DNA from: JAQBFJ01 sp032123435
Lineage (GTDB): Bacteria; Verrucomicrobiota; Kiritimatiellia; UBA8416; JAQBFJ01
Length of the DNA: 16,872 bases
NCBI GenBank assembly: GCA_032123435.1
Contig: JAQBFJ010000018.1
Location: 1 to 16,872 of the forward strand
Direction of reading: 5' to 3'
A program made the translations under genes and the position numbers. Position 1 is the first letter of the stretch; each line of letters starts with the position of its first letter. A model generated the notes under the pieces. That model worked only from the letters and a program-made list of their open reading frames with translations. It searched no databases and was not told where the DNA came from. Below are positions 13,400 through 16,872 of the stretch, piece by piece.

Positions 13400-15505
13400 T
13401 CAGCCGGAAAGCTTTCTCAGTGCTATATATAAGTAAACACCAGCCAACATCATGACAATCAACCATACTACTATCCACAAAGAACGACTGTGCGAGCCAC
13501 CGACACGTGATCCTTTGGGTAACACCGATTGCTGTGTAAATAAACGCCCTTGCCGAAATGTAAGACGCATACGCGTGTTAATAGCCCAGCCTGACCCTTC
13601 CAGAATAGCACTCAAATCACGCCGACGTAACTTCAGCATGGCCATAACCGACGCAGGCATGATTACAGCCAATATCGCAACAATTATACCAATGATGATT
13701 TTATACGCATCCACCCCTTTCAACGTATTGGCCATATAAGCCAAGGCAGATCCTAGAGCGGCCAGCGCTACACCGCCGCCCATGAGTAAGCCGCCGGCAA
13801 GCAGGCCCGAGGAGTTCGGCGCGCCTTGCGCCTGACCGCCAACAACCGGAACCGCTACCGCATCAAGCTTCTTCTCCGCCGTTAACGTCAACGCCTCTAT
13901 TTTGCCGCTTATCAATCGACCAAGCCGCTGAAATGGGGAAACAATTGTCTCCCCTACACTAATAGGATTCTCGATAATCTCCACTATCCGTGCATCCGAA
14001 ATCCTGCCGCGTATGTCACGAAAAACGCCTCTTTTCCCCAAACATAAGTTACCTTTAGTGCCTGAAGTCACAGGCACAGCTATTTCGTATTTCTCACCTG
14101 TGCTCGGTGATATTTCGGCATAAACTATAAATATATCACTAGTTTTTGCCAACCTGCTGTGCTCTACACGATTATTCACCTTAATACTGAAGTTAAGGTA
14201 TCGTCCATCAATGATAAGCGTGCCCATCTCAAATGCCGCCCTGTTCAACGGATCATAAAGATGCGGAAAACTTACTAGATTATTTACGAGCGTGAATATG
14301 CCCGCCTGATACAAAATAAGCTTTTCAGTCAAACGAACATCATCCAACACAAGCGCAGTGGAACAACTCTCACGTATAAGTCTGTTTATACAATCAACAA
14401 ATTTCCCATCAGAAAGATAGACACCCAGTTTGTCCACACCCAGTTTCTCCACCGCCATGCCGCTTTTCTCGTTCAGCCATTTTTCATGCCCCGCAAAAGC
14501 GTCTTTGATTCTATGCCATTCATTTATTGATATGGAACTTATGTCGCCAATTAAAGGCCGGATAACATCCTCCTTCAAACGTTCAATATGTTCTGCGTAA
14601 AATGGATTAATGCCTGAATCCAAGTGCAAAACAGCATCTAATCCGACTTTGGCAATGAGCGATCGCTTCATCGCATCTTCAACAACTTTCGGATCAGTCA
14701 AATCCAGCGTCTTGAAACGATCCGCCGCAGATCCAATGTAATCCGCCATTCCTGCATCAAATGAAATGGCTTCGCACAGGCCGAAATACTGATCCACTTT
14801 ATCTCGTAATGACACATATGACTTGAAAGCTTTTGGCGTATCGGATCCAAGAGGCATTACATCCGAAGCCGCACCGCCATTTAACAAAAGCCCCTTTTTA
14901 TGCCAGGCCGTAAATTTTTTTGCCTGCATAATGAATTCATTCAGCTTGCTTATGTTTATACCTTCCTTCCCGCTCGGATGCGGCACACCGCCAACAGTGG
15001 AAATCACATCAGTAATAAATTCCTTTACCGAATCATCGGATGACGCTTCCGGAATAACAGTTCCCGCCTCACTTACCGGAGCGCTTTCAATCTTGCGTTC
15101 GACATTACGCACTTGATCAAGCGTTATTTTATCGGCATTTTCAGCACCTGCCTGCTTAAGAAGTCTACGGGCGCAATCAAACACTCTCCTGCCTTCGTCG
15201 GTGTCCGTATTAATGGAGCCTGTTTCAAGCACGGTATTACCGGCTCTAATGCCGTTGCGATCTTTCAGCATGCTGAACAGCCACTTAATCGCATCTCTTA
15301 CTTCACTGCACATGATCCTGCCGTTTTTATCACTGTCAACCTGGTGTAAAAAATCAGGATCACAATTCATGGAGTCAACAGGAGCACCCGTAGCTACCCA
15401 CAATGCTTCTTCCAGCGTGAGCACTTGTTCTAAATCTTTGACATCAGTTATCTTGAGATGATACGAACGGCCAAACCTGCGAAAAGTCATACAATCAGAA
15501 GCCAT
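13400..15505 (-). CDS. Large EF-hand and membrane protein of unknown function
   Basis: This 701-residue protein is not one I recognise. A single canonical EF-hand calcium loop is visible at Asp57-Glu68 (D-x-D-x-N-G-x-I-x-x-x-E), and a possible degenerate second one lies near residues 119-131 (ADKITLDQV). The long middle region is soluble and mixed helix/strand. Three hydrophobic helices lie near the C terminus, at about 566-591, 601-624 and 675-696, the first Gly/Ala-rich. Between the second and third is a basic soluble loop of about 50 residues. There is no signal peptide, so the N-terminal 560 residues are probably cytoplasmic unless exported by another route. AAAGGA lies 7 bases before the ATG at 15505. 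The gene faces the 132-residue gene across a 166-bp region. A calcium-sensing or structural membrane role would be speculation. Confidence 0.8.
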   Translation of the reverse strand: MASDCMTFRRFGRSYHLKITDVKDLEQVLTLEEALWVATGAPVDSMNCDPDFLHQVDSDKNGRIMCSEVRDAIKWLFSMLKDRNGIRAGNTVLETGSINTDTDEGRRVFDCARRLLKQAGAENADKITLDQVRNVERKIESAPVSEAGTVIPEASSDDSVKEFITDVISTVGGVPHPSGKEGINISKLNEFIMQAKKFTAWHKKGLLLNGGAASDVMPLGSDTPKAFKSYVSLRDKVDQYFGLCEAISFDAGMADYIGSAADRFKTLDLTDPKVVEDAMKRSLIAKVGLDAVLHLDSGINPFYAEHIERLKEDVIRPLIGDISSISINEWHRIKDAFAGHEKWLNEKSGMAVEKLGVDKLGVYLSDGKFVDCINRLIRESCSTALVLDDVRLTEKLILYQAGIFTLVNNLVSFPHLYDPLNRAAFEMGTLIIDGRYLNFSIKVNNRVEHSRLAKTSDIFIVYAEISPSTGEKYEIAVPVTSGTKGNLCLGKRGVFRDIRGRISDARIVEIIENPISVGETIVSPFQRLGRLISGKIEALTLTAEKKLDAVAVPVVGGQAQGAPNSSGLLAGGLLMGGGVALAALGSALAYMANTLKGVDAYKIIIGIIVAILAVIMPASVMAMLKLRRRDLSAILEGSGWAINTRMRLTFRQGRLFTQQSVLPKGSRVGGSHSRSLWIVVWLIVMMLAGVYLYIALRKLSG

Positions 15506-15581
15506 GTCTTTTTCCTTTGCCTGTTTTTATACGCGATAACACATACTACCGCAGAAACCATACGTAATAACCGACGTTCCT

Positions 15582-15596
15582 GCAAGCCATGCTTGC
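15582..15596. promoter_or_regulatory. Small palindrome between divergent genes
   Basis: GCAAGC-CAT-GCTTGC is a perfect 6-bp inverted repeat with a 3-bp centre in the 166-bp region between the divergent genes starting at 15505 and 15672. It may be an operator, although no clear -35/-10 pair overlaps it. Confidence 0.35.
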
Positions 15597-15671
15597 CCAC
15601 ACATCATGAAACTGCAATAATAACGATATTAAATTGAATTCTTATTTCTATTCATATATCAGGAACAGACT

Positions 15672-16070
15672 ATGCAACACCCAAAACTACAGGCATGGGA
15701 AAACAAATTGCGCGGAATATTCAATGAAATAGACGACCATCTCGAATCCGCCTACGGCCATCTTTACCCCCTGCATCCTGCGCGCGCAAGACGTCGCGCA
15801 ACCGGCAACAAAGAACATGACGGCCTGTTCCAGCTTGGAACAGCATTTTCGGCCGGGTTTGGCTCGAAACATGGACCAGGCTATATAATAAAAATCGAAA
15901 TGATAACGCTGGCCAATGTGCCCGATAATGTTCGCGCCAAAATTGAGAACGATACAATCGAACTTCTTAATCAGAAATTACCCGCAGCATTCCCGAACAC
16001 CAACCTTAAAGCGGAACGGGACGGCCAGGCTTATAAAATTTACGGAGATCTGAATCTGGACAATGCATGA
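15672..16070 (+). CDS. Protein of unknown function, 132 residues
   Basis: I do not recognise this protein. It is soluble by sequence, with no signal peptide or membrane segment. The N-terminal half (about 1-50) looks helical and contains a His/Arg-rich stretch (HLYPLHPARARRRATGN). After a Gly-rich turn (GTAFSAGFGSKHGPGY) there is a strand (IIKIEMITLANV), a helix (DNVRAKIENDTIELLNQKL), and a final strand pair (LKAERDGQAYKIYGDL). The alternation is reminiscent of a compact alpha/beta fold. An AGGA lies 7 bases before the ATG at 15672. It is divergent from the 701-residue EF-hand/membrane gene and may be regulated with it. A hairpin-rich intergenic stretch follows. Confidence 0.7.
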   Translation: MQHPKLQAWENKLRGIFNEIDDHLESAYGHLYPLHPARARRRATGNKEHDGLFQLGTAFSAGFGSKHGPGYIIKIEMITLANVPDNVRAKIENDTIELLNQKLPAAFPNTNLKAERDGQAYKIYGDLNLDNA

Positions 16071-16093
16071 CGAAGAAAACATTGATTCGGAGG

Positions 16094-16110
16094 AGAAAGA
16101 TGTTTACCAC
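16094..16110 (+). repeat. 17-bp direct repeat, left copy
   Basis: AGAAAGATGTTTACCAC is identical to 16354-16370, 260 bp apart. The pair brackets the hairpin-rich region. Confidence 0.8.
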
Positions 16111-16131
16111 GGAGTACACGGAGACACAGAG
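16106..16131 (+). repeat. ACCACGGAG-type short-period repeat
   Basis: The stretch begins ACCACGGAGTACACGGAG and continues with ACACAGAG, so a near-identical unit of 8 to 9 bases recurs. Similar ACCAC(G/A)GAG...CAC(G/A)GAG texts are, from general knowledge, scattered intergenically in many environmental bacterial genomes. I cannot check the copy number here. Confidence 0.6.
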
Positions 16132-16147
16132 CAATACAAAGAAGAGA

Positions 16148-16189
16148 GTTGATTTAATTCGGAAACGAATGTTTCACAATTAAATCAAC
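16148..16189. repeat. Long hairpin with internal loop
   Basis: GTTGATTTAATT (16148-16159) pairs perfectly with AATTAAATCAAC (16178-16189). Inside, GAAAC (16162-16166) pairs with GTTTC (16171-16175) around a GAAT loop, leaving a 2x2 internal mismatch: 17 of 19 possible pairs. No T-run follows. Confidence 0.8.
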
Positions 16190-16199
16190 AACCTGCATT

Positions 16200-16234
16200 T
16201 GGAGGAAAGGAGGTCGTCTCGGATGTTTCCTCCA
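16200..16234. repeat. Inverted repeat TGGAGGAAA/TTTCCTCCA
   Basis: A perfect 9-bp stem (16200-16208 with 16226-16234) enclosing 17 bases. Confidence 0.7.
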
Positions 16235-16244
16235 TGAGAACAAC

Positions 16245-16291
16245 GTTGCATCAAATCGGGGATTGCGAAGCAATACAGGATTTGATGTAAC
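16245..16291. repeat. Nested hairpin with 13-bp outer stem
   Basis: GTTGCATCAAATC (16245-16257) pairs with GATTTGATGTAAC (16279-16291) with one G-U wobble. Inside, ATTGC (16262-16266) pairs with GCAAT (16270-16274) around a GAA loop, with a 4x4 internal loop between the stems. Confidence 0.75.
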
Positions 16292-16307
16292 CTCGGTCTT
16301 CTGTATT

Positions 16308-16336
16308 CCCCTCTTCCTCGGGAACTCGAGGCGGGG
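16308..16336. repeat. GC-rich inverted repeat CCTCG/CGAGG
   Basis: CCTCG (16316-16320) pairs with CGAGG (16327-16331), flanked by CCCC (16308-16311) and GGGG (16333-16336) that could extend the stem past an asymmetric internal loop. Confidence 0.5.
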
Positions 16337-16343
16337 ACGCCGG

Positions 16344-16370
16344 GTGGTAAGAAAGAAAGATGTTTACCAC
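16344..16370. repeat. Inverted repeat GTGGTAA/TTACCAC at the right direct repeat
   Basis: GTGGTAA (16344-16350) pairs with TTACCAC (16364-16370) around 13 bases. The right arm is part of the right copy of the 17-bp direct repeat (16354-16370). It lies immediately downstream of the stop of the partial minus-strand gene, but there is no T-run. Confidence 0.6.
16354..16370 (+). repeat. 17-bp direct repeat, right copy
   Basis: Identical to 16094-16110. After TTTACCAC the two copies diverge: the left continues into the GGAG-type repeat, while the right runs into the 3' end of the next gene. Confidence 0.8.
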
Positions 16371-16373
16371 AAT

Positions 16374-16872
16374 TTATCTTTCTGCCTTTATCCTGTAAAA
16401 ATACGGACCTCCATTTGTACCGGTAAAATCTTCATACATATTCACCGGCGGCGTGCCGGGAATGTTGGATTCTATCAACATGAACCCTTCCATCAGATCT
16501 GATGTACGCCAAACCCCATAGTAACGATTCCCAACGGATTTCCAACGGATAACGGCCCCCTGCGGCACTGTAACATCCTTCTTCTCTGGTTTATCCATAT
16601 CAACCTGAAGAACTGAGTCAATACTGCCGGGATCCGTACCCGCCAGATACTCAGCATAATTATCCATGCCGTCACCATCAGAATCCAATGAGGCATAAAC
16701 AACATCAGGTATAGCTTCTATGGTCTCATCAGAAGAAAAGACCGTTAAGGTTGTGTCAAAATATTTCTCCAGCCACCAGTAAGGCAGTCCGTCCTCGGTA
16801 TATTGCAATTCATCCTGTCTTACCAAAACAAAATCATCCAGCCCATATGTCTGCTCATCTGTATTTCCATTT
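16374..16872 (-). CDS. C-terminal part of a large secreted protein with calcium-binding DGDG segment (partial)
   Basis: The reading frame stays open to the right window edge (about 165 codons visible), so the start is outside. From the N-terminal side there is GLDDFVLV (the end of a beta-sandwich-like domain). Next comes DGLPYWWLEKYFDT and then DSDGDGMDNYAEYLAGTDP, a thrombospondin type 3-like calcium-binding segment typical of extracellular proteins in this superphylum. The last hundred residues form another strand-rich, possibly FN3-like or Ig-like, domain ending GGPYFYRIKAER. No PEP-CTERM or other sorting signal is at the C terminus. The GLDDF motif echoes GLDDW just before the PEP signal of the small PEP-CTERM protein at 7052-7777. 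A TTG at 16826 is sometimes a possible start but is in the middle of conserved-looking sequence, so I reject it. Confidence 0.8.
   Translation of the reverse strand, partial: NGNTDEQTYGLDDFVLVRQDELQYTEDGLPYWWLEKYFDTTLTVFSSDETIEAIPDVVYASLDSDGDGMDNYAEYLAGTDPGSIDSVLQVDMDKPEKKDVTVPQGAVIRWKSVGNRYYGVWRTSDLMEGFMLIESNIPGTPPVNMYEDFTGTNGGPYFYRIKAER

Larger units (their letters stand above)
16071..16373. other. Structured intergenic region without a convincing gene
   Basis: This stretch lies between the 132-residue gene and the partial secreted protein. It holds a 17-bp direct repeat (16094-16110 and 16354-16370), an ACCACGGAG-type repeat (16106-16131) and five inverted repeats in a row (16148-16189, 16200-16234, 16245-16291, 16308-16336, 16344-16370). 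None is followed by a T-run, so they are not typical intrinsic terminators. A 27-codon open frame (16100-16183) starts after a good GGAGG, but its sequence (MFTTEYTETQ...) follows from the repeat. The region could be a small mobile or repetitive element or a structured RNA. Confidence 0.7.

Noticed and set aside
16148..16370. Hairpins as transcription terminators for the flanking genes
   Set aside because: None is followed by a T-run on either strand in the right place. Factor-dependent termination cannot be excluded.
16094..16370. CRISPR array
   Set aside because: There are only two copies of a 17-bp direct repeat with unlike sequence between them, and no cas genes.
16374..16826. Complete gene starting with TTG at 16826
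   Set aside because: The frame stays open to the window edge and the residues upstream (GLDDF) resemble a domain found in the PEP-CTERM protein, so the gene is cut by the window.

Overview
The window looks like chromosomal DNA from a Gram-negative member of the PVC superphylum, most likely Kiritimatiellota or a close relative (Lentisphaerota or Verrucomicrobiota). This is an inference. It rests on a PEP-CTERM/exosortase pair, a secreted protein with a C-terminal D-x-DGDG-x-x-N-x-x-EY-x-AGTDP segment (common in this superphylum), ordinary bacterial -35/-10 promoters and moderate GC content. No rRNA or other marker is present to settle it.

Positions 1-6300 hold a tightly packed minus-strand gene run, read right to left: trpS, scpA, scpB, a type II chorismate mutase, a HisC-family aminotransferase, aroA and cmk, then infA after a 131-bp gap. 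From trpS to cmk the genes overlap or lie within about 25 bp of each other, so they are probably co-transcribed. The run mixes translation (trpS, infA), chromosome condensation (ScpAB), aromatic amino acid synthesis (chorismate mutase, HisC-like, AroA) and nucleotide metabolism (Cmk). Three start codons are better placed downstream of the longest open frame, because good Shine-Dalgarno sequences sit there (trpS, scpA, aroA).

Positions 6400-12550 are on the plus strand. A Mut7-C family nuclease-like protein comes first. It is followed by a promoter-led two-gene unit: a small PEP-CTERM secreted protein and a 1577-residue protein that joins a complete exosortase (Cys191/Arg236/His257) to about 1240 residues of TPR-like helical repeats. 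The repeat part carries a clear internal duplication of 225 residues and the trace of a third copy. This sorting enzyme with a giant, probably extracytoplasmic, repeat domain next to its likely substrate is the most unusual part of the window.

Positions 12550-16070 are accessory. Two small ribbon-helix-helix proteins are transcribed divergently around a perfect 17-bp palindrome, and the rightward one is coupled to a 64-residue coiled-coil-like protein. A 701-residue EF-hand/membrane protein of unknown function faces an unrecognised 132-residue protein across a 166-bp intergenic region with another small palindrome.

Positions 16071-16373 contain no convincing gene but are dense in structure: a 17-bp direct repeat 260 bp apart, five inverted repeats, and an ACCACGGAG-type repeat. 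The window ends inside the C-terminal part of a large secreted protein on the minus strand. No tRNA, rRNA, CRISPR array, transposase or convincing intrinsic terminator was seen.
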